A stretch of 64,000 bases of DNA from NCBI GenBank assembly GCA_044222195.1, contig JBGANS010000002.1, positions 186,001 to 250,000 of the forward strand, given 5' to 3'. Shown here one piece after another: positions 7,776-15,865 of this stretch. The stretch comes from JAHBXE01 sp044222195 (lineage in GTDB: Bacteria; Planctomycetota; Phycisphaerae; Phycisphaerales; UBA1924). A model generated the notes under the pieces. It was not told the DNA's origin and ran no database searches. It was given only the letters and a program-made list of their open reading frames with translations. The translations under genes were made by a program, and so were the position numbers. Positions within the stretch are counted from its first letter, which is position 1, and the number at the start of each line of letters is the position of its first letter.

Positions 7776-10418
7776 ATGACGGCATCGACAAGAACGATGT
7801 TCGGGGCCGGCGCTGCGGTCGCACTGGGGCTGGTGATGTGCGCGGGAACGGCGCTGGCCCAACCGGTCACGACCACGTTGACCTATCAAGGGCAGCTCAA
7901 AGCCGCGGGGACGCCGGCGGCGGGTCTCCACGATTTCAGGTTTCGTCTGTATGCCGGCGCGGCGGGAGGCTCGCCGCTTGGGCCGACGCTGTGCTCGAAC
8001 AACGTAGCGCTGACGAGCGGGCTGTTCACGGTGGATCTTGATTTTGGGGCGCTGTTCAACGGGCAGCAGCGATTCCTGGAAATCGAGGTGAGGACCGATA
8101 CCGGCCTGGACTGCACGAACGCGACGGGATTCACGGTGTTGTCGCCGCGGCAACCGCTGAGCGCGACGCCGTATGCGTTGTATGCGCTTTCAGGGAATCC
8201 GGGGCCGACGGGTGCAGCGGGACCGACGGGGCCAACAGGTGCGCAGGGTTCTGCGGGGCCGACAGGGGCTCAGGGGACTGCGGGTTCGACGGGTGCGACC
8301 GGTGTGCAGGGTGCGGCTGGACCAACGGGCGCGCAGGGCGCTGCGGGGCCAACGGGCGCGCAGGGCGTCGCTGGGCCAACGGGCGGCGTGGGACCGACTG
8401 GAGCTGCCGGCGCGACGGGCGCTCAAGGCGTCAATGGTCCAACCGGCGCACAAGGTGGTGCCGGACCCTCGGGGGCGACTGGCGCTCAGGGCGTAGCTGG
8501 ACCAACCGGTGTTTCGGGTCCGACCGGCGCCCAAGGTGGTACTGGGCCTACAGGGGCAGCCGGGCCCACTGGGGCGGGAGGCGTTGCGGGTCCGACGGGA
8601 GCAACCGGGCCCACGGGTGCCTCGCTTTGGATGCAGAGCGGAAGCGACACGTTCTTCAACATGGGCAACGTTGCGGTGGGAACAAGCTCGCCGACAACCG
8701 ATCGCCTGTACGTTCTCAGCAACACCGCCGGGGCCGCCGCGTTGAAGGCAGAAGGGACGGCAGGAACGGCGGCGGTTCACGGCATCGCGCAGGCCGGTGC
8801 CGGGGAGGCCGGGAAGTTTGAGACCTACGCCCCGAACCGGACGGGCATCGTTGGAGTCTCGTACTCGACAGCGGGATTTGGCCGCGGTGGAGAGTTCAAG
8901 GCATACGGCGGGGGCGCCGGCGTGTACGGAGAGGCGGTGTCGCCAACCGGAAACACGGTGGGTGGGTACTTCACTGCAGCGTCTACCGCGGGAACCGGCG
9001 TGTTCGCGACCGGTGGCAACACCGGGGTTTGGGCTTCCGGATCCGACTATGGCGTGGATGCTACTTCAAACCAAGTCGATGGGGTGGCGGTTCACGGAAG
9101 GGCCTTTGGAATCAGCGGGCCCACCATCGGAGGCCACTTTGAGACGTCGAGCGGGTCGGGCACAGCGGTCTTGGGCGAGAGTTCATCTACTTCAGGCGGC
9201 ACGGGGGGACGATTTGAAGTCGCAGGGACCTCCGGCACCGGCGTTCGGGGCGTGTGTACCGCCACAACAGGCAATACACGTGGCGGAGATTTTTCAACCG
9301 CGAGCAGTTCGGGAATCGGCGTGGTTGCCTTTGCCACATCCTCGACTGGCAGCACGATCGGCATCCATGGCCTCAACTTGAGCACGGCTGGGATTGGGGT
9401 GTGGGGCACTGCGTCGGCTTCCAGCGGTGTCACTTACGGGGTGGCAGGGCGCAGCGCCAGTGACGTCGGGTACGGCCTTTTCGGGCAGGCGACCGGCACG
9501 TTCGGTCAGAACTACGGCTGCTACGGCGAGAGTTCAAGTGGGGGCGGGCGCGGCGTAATGGGAACGGCACTCTCGACGACCGGGGCCAACTACGGAGTCT
9601 TTGGCCAAAGTAACAGCTCGAGCGGTATTGCAGTGTTCGGGAGCGCTGCTTCGGCAACGGGCGGCACCTACGGCGGTCGGTTCGAGACCGTCAGCCCGAC
9701 AGGCATCGGGTGCTACGGCTATGCGCTGAGTACGACCGGGGCCAACGTCGGCTTGATCGGCGAGAGCAGGAGCAACAGCGGGATCGGCGTGTTCGGCAAC
9801 GCGTCGGCTGCGGGCGGAACGACCTATGGGGTGTTCGGCCAGGCGATCAGTGCCTCCGGGTATGGCGTGTACTCACAAGGGCGGATGCACGCGACCGGGG
9901 CGGTCAGCGGAACGATCAAGTCGTTCCGCATTGATCATCCGGATGACCCGGAGAACAAGTACCTGCGCTACTACTGCCAGGAAGGGCCCGAGCCGCAGAA
10001 CGTGTACAACGGGACGGCGGTGCTCGACGGGAGCGGCTCGGCCCGGATCGAGCTTCCCGCGCACTTTGCGAAGATCAACAAGGACCCGCGGTACATGCTG
10101 ACGGCCGTCGGGGCGCCGATGCCGCTGCTGCACGTCGCGAGAAAGATCAGTTCGGGTTCGCTGGACACGGGCGCGCGGATGGCGGCCGGGGATGTGGCGC
10201 CGGTGTGTTTCTTCATCATCGGGGGCGGCGTGCCGGGTGGCGAAGTGTCGTGGGAGGTCAAGGGCGTGCGCAACGATCTCTGGGTTCGGAAGAACGGCGC
10301 GCCGGTCGAGGTGGAGAAAGAGGGTGTGGAGAAGGGGACGTATCAGCATCCGGAGTTGTACGAGCAGCCGGCGGAGAAGGGCCTCAGCCATGCGCATGGG
10401 GTTGAGCTGAAGCGCTGA
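7776..10418 (+). CDS. collagen-like exoprotein 2 (48 Gly-X-Y triplets)
   Basis: An 880-residue paralogue of the previous protein with the same architecture: signal peptide ending TALAQ, N-terminal beta domain (LTYQGQLKAAG...GLFTVDLDFG...LSPRQPLSATPYAL), collagen-like residues 140-283 (48 perfect triplets, nt 8193-8624), GVYG/GVFG-type repeats, and the C-terminal KSFRIDHPDDPENKYL domain from about 715. ATG 7776 is chosen because GGAGG ends 7 nt before it; the frame is open further upstream inside the previous gene but without a signal peptide. The gap to gene 1 is 44 nt, so co-transcription is likely. Long stretches of the repeat region (for example around GYGLFGQATGTFGQNYGCYG) nearly match gene 1 and gene 3. 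Confidence 0.85.
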   Translation: MTASTRTMFGAGAAVALGLVMCAGTALAQPVTTTLTYQGQLKAAGTPAAGLHDFRFRLYAGAAGGSPLGPTLCSNNVALTSGLFTVDLDFGALFNGQQRFLEIEVRTDTGLDCTNATGFTVLSPRQPLSATPYALYALSGNPGPTGAAGPTGPTGAQGSAGPTGAQGTAGSTGATGVQGAAGPTGAQGAAGPTGAQGVAGPTGGVGPTGAAGATGAQGVNGPTGAQGGAGPSGATGAQGVAGPTGVSGPTGAQGGTGPTGAAGPTGAGGVAGPTGATGPTGASLWMQSGSDTFFNMGNVAVGTSSPTTDRLYVLSNTAGAAALKAEGTAGTAAVHGIAQAGAGEAGKFETYAPNRTGIVGVSYSTAGFGRGGEFKAYGGGAGVYGEAVSPTGNTVGGYFTAASTAGTGVFATGGNTGVWASGSDYGVDATSNQVDGVAVHGRAFGISGPTIGGHFETSSGSGTAVLGESSSTSGGTGGRFEVAGTSGTGVRGVCTATTGNTRGGDFSTASSSGIGVVAFATSSTGSTIGIHGLNLSTAGIGVWGTASASSGVTYGVAGRSASDVGYGLFGQATGTFGQNYGCYGESSSGGGRGVMGTALSTTGANYGVFGQSNSSSGIAVFGSAASATGGTYGGRFETVSPTGIGCYGYALSTTGANVGLIGESRSNSGIGVFGNASAAGGTTYGVFGQAISASGYGVYSQGRMHATGAVSGTIKSFRIDHPDDPENKYLRYYCQEGPEPQNVYNGTAVLDGSGSARIELPAHFAKINKDPRYMLTAVGAPMPLLHVARKISSGSLDTGARMAAGDVAPVCFFIIGGGVPGGEVSWEVKGVRNDLWVRKNGAPVEVEKEGVEKGTYQHPELYEQPAEKGLSHAHGVELKR

Positions 10419-10451
10419 GGCACATCGATTCATCACGAGGAGGCACTTGCA

Positions 10452-13085
10452 GTGACTTTGCTTTCAACACGATTCCTGCGGTGCGGGCACATCGCCGTCG
10501 CTGCCCGGGCGGTTGTCGCCGCGTGCGGCTTGGCGTGTGTGGCGGGCGTGTCGGCGCAGGCGCCGACGGATCGATCGTTCACGTACCAGGGGCAGCTCAA
10601 GCAGAGCGGCTCGGCGGTGAACGGGACGGCGGATGCGAGGTTTATGCTGTTCGACGCGGTGTCGGGCGGGGCTCAGGTGGGGAGCACGCTGACGACCAGC
10701 GGGATGGCGCTGGCGAACGGGCTGTTCACGGTGGATCTGGACTTCGGTCCCGGCGCGTTCAACGGGGATGGAAGGTGGATTGAGGTGCAGGTGAGGAGCC
10801 CCGCGGGGGTGGGCGGGTTTACGACGTTAACGCCGCGGCAGCCGATCTTGGCGGCGCCGTACGCGCTGTTTGCGTTGAGCGGGAATCCTGGGCCGACAGG
10901 GCCGACGGGCGCTGCGGGGCCAACGGGGCCGATCGGGTCACAAGGCGCACTTGGACCGACGGGGGCATCCGGCGCATCAGGACCGACGGGGCCCACGGGG
11001 GCGCAAGGCTTGGCTGGTGCAACCGGCGCGACGGGATCACCGGGCGCTCCTGGGGTCACGGGCGCGACCGGGCCTACGGGCGCATCGCCCTGGCAGTTGA
11101 GCGGCTCCGATACCTTCTATAACGCAGGAAATGCCGCGGTTGGGACGAACATCCCCGCGTCGACCGATCGATTGCTTGTCTTGAGCAACCTGGCTGTCAG
11201 CAACTCAAACGCGATCCATGCGTCTGGTGGTGCGACGTTTGGAGTTCGAGGCGTATTTGGTGAATCGGCTGGCGACTCGGGAAAGGGCGTGTTCGGGTGG
11301 GCGACCGGGGTCAGTGGTGTCGGGGTCCTCGGGTTGAGCAACCTTGGGATGGGGATCGTGGGCCAAACCAGCAGCACGACCGGGGAACCGGCGATCTACG
11401 GCCAGTCGCTCGTCATGACGGGCACTGGCATTGGAGTCGAAGGGAGCAGCAGTAGCTCGGACGGGTACGGAGTCCTCGGCAATGGGATGTTTGGCGTGTA
11501 CGGCTTTGCCTTTGGCGGGCATGCGACGGGTCGAGGTGTCGTCGGTGTGGCGGACCACATAACCGGGGCCAACTTTGGCGGGCACTTTACGAGCCGGAGC
11601 GTTGTTGGAACGGGAGTGTTCGGTGAAACAACACAGCCCGGTGCCGGTCCCAGCTATGGAGGGCGATTTGAATCCAACGGGGTCGGCGGATTTGGCGTGT
11701 ATGGATTGGCCAGAAACACGAGCGGGGGTGCCAGTACTGGCGTCTACGGAGAGAGTAAAGGGGCCGGGGGCACCGGCGTTTACGGGCGAGCGTCCGCCAG
11801 CTCCGCGGAAAGTTACGGCGGGCGATTCCAGGCCGACGGCACATCCGGAATTGGGGTCTACGGGGCGGCTACAGCACCCAGCGGTGTGACGTTTGGTGGC
11901 AACTTTGTGAGCAGCAGCCCATCCGGGCGCGGCGTGTTTGGGTATGCGAGTTCCAGCACGGGCGCGGCATATGGCGGTGCGTTTCAAAGCGACAGCAGTT
12001 CGGGCATCGGCGCCCTGTGCCTGGCGGGCGGGCCCGACGCGATCGGCGTCCACGGAATCGCCGGGCACACCAGCGGTGTGAACTACGGCGTTGCGGGACG
12101 TTCGGCCAGCAGCGTCGGGTATGGGCTCTTCGGCCAGGCGACCGCGACGAGCGGCAACAACTATGGGTGCTACGGAGAGAGCTCGAGCACGTCGGGGCGC
12201 GGCGTGATGGGCACCGGGCTGACGACGTCAGGGGTGAACTACGGGGTCTTTGGCCAGAGCAACAGCACGGGCGGGTACGGGGTGTTTGGTACCGGGCCGG
12301 GAACGGGAGTTCGCGGCCTGGCGACGGCGGGGTCCGGAGTGATCTTCGGAGTCATCGGCGAATCCAGCAGCACCCAAGGAGGGGGGGTCAGAGGTACCAC
12401 GACGGACTCCGCGGGCGTGTTCGGTGAAGCCACGGGCACCAGCGTGATGAATTTTGGAGGGCTGTTCCAGTCGCGTTCAACCTCAGGGAGAGGGGTGATG
12501 GGATGGGCATCTTCGGCGACGGGAGTCAACTACGGCGTGTATGGAGAAACCAGCAGCACGAGCACTGGGTATGGTGTCTGGGCTCAGGGGAGGTCTGGGG
12601 CGTCAGGCACCAAGTCGTTCCGGATTGACCATCCGGACGCGCCCGGGGAGAAGTACCTGATGCACTATTGCGCGGAGTCGCCGGAAGTCCTCAATGTCTA
12701 TTCCGGGACCGTGACGCTGAACGGCGCAGGGTCGGCCAGGGTCGAACTGCCGGCGTACTTCGCGAAGATCAACAAAGACCCTCGCTACACGCTGACGGCG
12801 GTGGGGGCGCCGATGCCCTTGCTGCACGTGTCGGTGGAGATCAGCGAGGCGGCGCTGCGCGACGGCGGCACGTGCGAGTTCACGATCGCGGGCGGCGTCG
12901 CCGGCAAGCGGGTGTCGTGGGAGGTCAAGGGTGTGCGGAACGATCTTTGGATGCGGAAGTACGGCGCGCCGGTTGAGGCCGACAAGGAAGGGCTCGAGAA
13001 GGGGACGTTTCAGCATCCCGAGCTCTACGGCCAGCCGCCGGAACGGGGCCTCGGCGCAGCGCGCATGTTCGGGGCCAAGCCGTGA
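10452..13085 (+). CDS. collagen-like exoprotein 3 (23 Gly-X-Y triplets)
   Basis: An 877-residue third paralogue. GTG 10452 follows GAGGAGG by 8 nt. The signal peptide ends near GVSAQ, the N-terminal domain is almost identical to that of protein 1 (SFTYQGQLKQSGSAVNGTAD), the collagen-like part is short (residues 144-212, 23 triplets, nt 10881-11087), and the repeat region and C-terminal domain (from about 721, KSFRIDHPDAPGEKYL) match the other two. Collagen length therefore falls 126, 48, 23 along the cluster while the end domains stay constant, as expected if these are stalks of different length carrying similar heads. Function is not known from sequence. Confidence 0.85.
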   Translation: MTLLSTRFLRCGHIAVAARAVVAACGLACVAGVSAQAPTDRSFTYQGQLKQSGSAVNGTADARFMLFDAVSGGAQVGSTLTTSGMALANGLFTVDLDFGPGAFNGDGRWIEVQVRSPAGVGGFTTLTPRQPILAAPYALFALSGNPGPTGPTGAAGPTGPIGSQGALGPTGASGASGPTGPTGAQGLAGATGATGSPGAPGVTGATGPTGASPWQLSGSDTFYNAGNAAVGTNIPASTDRLLVLSNLAVSNSNAIHASGGATFGVRGVFGESAGDSGKGVFGWATGVSGVGVLGLSNLGMGIVGQTSSTTGEPAIYGQSLVMTGTGIGVEGSSSSSDGYGVLGNGMFGVYGFAFGGHATGRGVVGVADHITGANFGGHFTSRSVVGTGVFGETTQPGAGPSYGGRFESNGVGGFGVYGLARNTSGGASTGVYGESKGAGGTGVYGRASASSAESYGGRFQADGTSGIGVYGAATAPSGVTFGGNFVSSSPSGRGVFGYASSSTGAAYGGAFQSDSSSGIGALCLAGGPDAIGVHGIAGHTSGVNYGVAGRSASSVGYGLFGQATATSGNNYGCYGESSSTSGRGVMGTGLTTSGVNYGVFGQSNSTGGYGVFGTGPGTGVRGLATAGSGVIFGVIGESSSTQGGGVRGTTTDSAGVFGEATGTSVMNFGGLFQSRSTSGRGVMGWASSATGVNYGVYGETSSTSTGYGVWAQGRSGASGTKSFRIDHPDAPGEKYLMHYCAESPEVLNVYSGTVTLNGAGSARVELPAYFAKINKDPRYTLTAVGAPMPLLHVSVEISEAALRDGGTCEFTIAGGVAGKRVSWEVKGVRNDLWMRKYGAPVEADKEGLEKGTFQHPELYGQPPERGLGAARMFGAKP

Positions 13086-13205
13086 TTGGACGGATCACCT
13101 GTGTGAAGCTGTTGGTGCGCGACGGGCGAAGGCCGGAGGCGTTTGATTGGCGGGTCGCGCGGCAGTGCCCCGCCCGAACGCGGCGATGCGGAGTGAAGGT
13201 GGAAT

Positions 13206-13249
13206 GGGCTCGCCATCGACGTAGAAAGGCACGTCGCTGGGGCGAGCCC
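13206..13249 (+). terminator. structured hairpin downstream of collagen-like cluster
   Basis: Arms 13206-13214 and 13241-13249 are perfect 9-nt inverted repeats (GGGCTCGCC / GGCGAGCCC), with an inner 6-nt pair at 13217-13222 and 13231-13236 (CGACGT / ACGTCG). No U-tract follows, so it may be a factor-assisted terminator, an mRNA-end protector or part of a dispersed repeat. Confidence 0.4.
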
Positions 13250-13290
13250 GGGTAGGGGACCGAGCGGAGCGGTGGCGCCCCACTGATCAC

Positions 13291-13296
13291 TACAAT
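13291..13296 (+). promoter_or_regulatory. -10 box, leaderless start of prmC
   Basis: TACAAT ends 6 nt before the GTG start codon and no Shine-Dalgarno is present. Transcription would begin at or within 1 nt of the start codon. No good -35 is visible. Confidence 0.55.
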
Positions 13297-13302
13297 TCGC
13301 GC

Positions 13303-14229
13303 GTGAGCCGAGAAACGGTGAAGCAACCCGAACCCTGGACGACGCGGCGGTTGCTCGCGTGGATGTCGGATGCATTTACGAAGAAGGGGCTTGATTCGCC
13401 GCGGCTGATGAGTGAGATGTTGATGGCTCACGTGCTGGGGTGTGAGCGGCTCAAGTTGTATATGGAGGCGGACCGGCCGGCTTCGGAGCTGGAGCGGAAT
13501 ACGTTGCGGGAGCTGGTGGGGCGGGCGCTGAAGCATGAGCCGATTCAGTATCTGGTGGGGGAGGCGTGGTTCTTTGGGTTGCCGTTTCACGTGGATAAGA
13601 GGGTGCTGGTGCCGCGGCCGGCGACGGAGACGATTGTGCAGCATGTGCTGCAGCATGTGAGGGCGGAGGGGGGGTTCGGGGGGAAGAACGGGGACGGGGT
13701 GCTGGTGGCGGATGTGTGCACGGGCTCAGGTTGCATTGCGGTGTCGATTCTGAAGAACCTGAGTGGGGCGCGGGTCGTGGCGACGGATGTTTCGGCGGAG
13801 GCGCTGGAGGTGGCGCGGCAGAATGCGAAACGGCATGGGGTGGCGGATCGGCTGGACTTGCTTGAGGGGAGCGTGCTCGAGCCGCTGCATGAATATCCGG
13901 GGACGCGGGGGAAGGGGTCGCTGCACTTTCTTGTGGCGAACCCGCCGTATATTCCGGATCATGAGTGGGATGCGGTGGAGCCGAATGTGAAGGACCATGA
14001 GCCGGGGTTGGCGCTGCGCGGGGGTGTCGATGGGTTGGATTTGGTGCGGCCGCTGATTGAGGGTGGGCCGGAAATGGTGCGGCAGCACGGGCTCATCATG
14101 ATCGAGACGGCGATGAGTACGGCGAAGGCGGCGGCGGAGTTGCTCAAGGCGCGGGCGGAGGTGGAGCGGGTGGAGGTTTTGAATGATTTTGAGGGGTTGC
14201 CAAGGGTGGTGATGGGGAGGAGGAAGTGA
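13303..14229 (+). CDS. prmC: peptide chain release factor N5-glutamine methyltransferase
   Basis: A 308-residue SAM-dependent methyltransferase of the HemK/PrmC family. It methylates the GGQ glutamine of release factors RF1 and RF2. The N-terminal helical substrate-binding domain covers about 1-100 (LLAWMSDAFTKKGLDSPRL...EPIQYLVGEAWFFG). The Rossmann methyltransferase follows, with VPRPATETIV, the SAM loop DVCTGSGCIAVS and the catalytic NPPY motif in VANPPYIPDHEW. Length is close to the usual 280-300 residues. The start is GTG 13303, supported by a -10 box exactly 6 nt upstream and the normal N-terminal length. prfA is not adjacent, which is unremarkable. Confidence 0.93.
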   Translation: MSRETVKQPEPWTTRRLLAWMSDAFTKKGLDSPRLMSEMLMAHVLGCERLKLYMEADRPASELERNTLRELVGRALKHEPIQYLVGEAWFFGLPFHVDKRVLVPRPATETIVQHVLQHVRAEGGFGGKNGDGVLVADVCTGSGCIAVSILKNLSGARVVATDVSAEALEVARQNAKRHGVADRLDLLEGSVLEPLHEYPGTRGKGSLHFLVANPPYIPDHEWDAVEPNVKDHEPGLALRGGVDGLDLVRPLIEGGPEMVRQHGLIMIETAMSTAKAAAELLKARAEVERVEVLNDFEGLPRVVMGRRK

Positions 14230-14242
14230 AACGAAATGGCAG

Positions 14243-14374
14243 GTACGCAGAGGCGCCGAGATCACGCAGAGGACGCGGAGAGGAAGACAGTGTTCAAGCC
14301 AAGATCGATGAGCGCATTCCGATCCCCGGCATTCATCTCTGCGGCCTCTGCGTGATCTCGGCGCCTCTGCGTAC
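14243..14374. repeat. ACGCAGAG-type inverted-repeat element A
   Basis: Left arm 14243-14280 and right arm 14337-14374 are 38-nt inverted repeats differing at only two positions in my hand alignment, around a 56-nt centre. The arms are built of ACGCAGAG-like units. It sits between prmC and the M20 peptidase gene, ending 22 nt before the latter's start, and resembles element B at 17436. No coding capacity. Confidence 0.8.
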
Positions 14375-14396
14375 TCTTGGGTTGCAAGGATGACCC

Positions 14397-15686
14397 ATGC
14401 ACGACAACGAGTTCAAACTCTGCGCGGCGATCGCGGCCAAGGCTCGGGTCCTGCTGGAGGATCTGCGGCTGCATGTGGGGTTACCGACGGGGGGCGGGAA
14501 CAAGACGGCGCTGAATGAGACTCGGGATCGGTTGACGCAGCGGTTGCGGCGGCTGGGGGCGAGTGTGGAGATGGTGCCGGGGGAGGCGAAGCCGGAGTGG
14601 TTGTATGGGGGTGGCGGTGGGGCGGTGGGACATGTGCCGCCGGTGGCCGTGTGTCGGAAGGTGCCGCGGAAGCCGGTGAAGGCGCCGGTGTTGATTGTGG
14701 GGCATTTGGATACGGTGCATGATCCGAACGGGCCGTTCAAGGCGTTGACGGTGGCCGCGGATGGGAAGACGGCGACGGGGCCGGGGTGTGTGGATATGAA
14801 GGGTGGGTTGGTGATCGCGGTGGCGGCGCTCGAGACGCTGGATGAAATGGGGATCGATTGTGATTGGACGGTGGTGTTCAACAGCGATGAGGAGACGGGG
14901 TCGTTTCATTCGGAGAAGGCGTTGCGGGCGGAGGCACGGAAATGTGTAGAGCGGGGAGGGGTTGGTTTGGTGCTGGAACCGGCGCTGCCGGATGGGGGGC
15001 TGGTGGTGGAGCGGCTGGGGAGTGGGCAGTTCATGGTGGAGGCGCGGGGGCGGGCGGCGCATGTGGGGCGGGACTTTGAGAAGGGGGTTTCGGCGGTGAC
15101 AGCGCTGGCGGAGCGGCTGGTGACGATCGGGAAGATGGCGGATCCGGTGCGGGGGATGATCGTCAATGTGGGGCCGCTCTTGGGCGGGGTCGCGGCGAAT
15201 GTGGTGCCGGACCTGGCTCGGGCTTGGGGGAATGTTCGGTTTCCGACGAAGGCAGTGGCGGAGGAGATTGAGGGGAAGTTGAGGACGTTGCAGACGGGCG
15301 CGGATAACGCGCGGGGACCTTCATCGCACGACGGAGAGCCCATCCCCCAGCCCCCTCCCTCAGGGAGGGGGAGTGAAGAATTGCCGATGGTGAAAGTGGA
15401 AATGAGCTTGAATCGGCCGGCGAAGCCGTTGACGCCGGGGACGCAGAAACTGGCGGAGTTGGCACGGGGCGTGGCGGAGGAACTGGGTCAGAAACTACCG
15501 TTCGGGAAGACGGGCGGGGTGTGCGACGGCAATACCCTTCAGGATGAGGGGTTGCCGACGATCGACACGCTGGGGGTGAGGGGCGGGGGGTTGCACACGC
15601 CGCAGGAGTGGATTGAGATTTCGAGTTTGGTGGAGAGGTGTCAGATGTTTGCGGTTTTGGTGAAAAGGATTTCGGAAGGGGCGTAA
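14397..15686 (+). CDS. M20 family metallopeptidase / N-acyl amino acid deacylase
   Basis: A 429-residue zinc amidohydrolase of the M20 (carboxypeptidase G2 / ArgE / DapE) family. Metal-site motifs are GHLDTVHD (about 101-108), GPGCVDMKGG, NSDEETGS with the catalytic Glu pair, and a late TGGVCDGN...GGGLHTPQEW that supplies the last ligand. The dimerisation (lid) domain lies between about 195 and 325. ATG 14397 follows AAGGATGA. Residues about 301-331 (ARGPSSHDGEPIPQPPPSGRGSE region) look unlike the family and coincide with a palindromic DNA repeat at 15351-15371, so this stretch is probably a repeat insertion into a loop. Its place beside astA, an aminotransferase and astD makes a deacylase acting on a succinylated or acetylated ornithine/glutamate plausible, but that is inference. 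Confidence 0.82.
   Translation: MHDNEFKLCAAIAAKARVLLEDLRLHVGLPTGGGNKTALNETRDRLTQRLRRLGASVEMVPGEAKPEWLYGGGGGAVGHVPPVAVCRKVPRKPVKAPVLIVGHLDTVHDPNGPFKALTVAADGKTATGPGCVDMKGGLVIAVAALETLDEMGIDCDWTVVFNSDEETGSFHSEKALRAEARKCVERGGVGLVLEPALPDGGLVVERLGSGQFMVEARGRAAHVGRDFEKGVSAVTALAERLVTIGKMADPVRGMIVNVGPLLGGVAANVVPDLARAWGNVRFPTKAVAEEIEGKLRTLQTGADNARGPSSHDGEPIPQPPPSGRGSEELPMVKVEMSLNRPAKPLTPGTQKLAELARGVAEELGQKLPFGKTGGVCDGNTLQDEGLPTIDTLGVRGGGLHTPQEWIEISSLVERCQMFAVLVKRISEGA
15351..15371. repeat. perfect palindrome inside the M20 peptidase gene
   Basis: CCCCCTCCCT and AGGGAGGGGG are perfect 10-nt inverted arms around a single C. The palindrome is read through in frame and codes the Pro-rich PQPPPSGRG stretch. 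Dispersed palindromes of this kind are normally intergenic. Confidence 0.75.
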
Positions 15687-15689
15687 GCA

Positions 15690-15721
15690 GGGACGAAGGC
15701 ACGAAGGGACGCAGGGACGAA
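15690..15721. repeat. degenerate octamer tandem repeat (4 units)
   Basis: Four consecutive 8-nt units, GGGACGAA, GGCACGAA, GGGACGCA, GGGACGAA, begin 3 nt after the stop of the M20 gene. The third unit is a rotation of the GACGCAGG unit found 11 times at 39621. Confidence 0.7.
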
Positions 15722-15865
15722 GTGCAAGGAGAAGAAGAAGCGGAGACGGAGAAAAAGACTGTGAGACCCGGTGTGGAGCATCGGGCACTCAGGAAATGCC
15801 GGGAACGTCCCGGCGAGTAGGGCCGCGGACTTCGCGGCGTGAAACCTGTTGTGAAAGGTAGAAGC

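Noticed and set aside
5935..7824. 629-codon open frame antisense to collagen-like gene 1
   Set aside because: Arg/His/Ala-rich shadow of a strongly supported exported repeat protein; no motif of its own.
4294..13085. Prophage tail-fibre genes
   Set aside because: Collagen-like tail fibres exist, but each protein here has a signal peptide and no phage gene is near.
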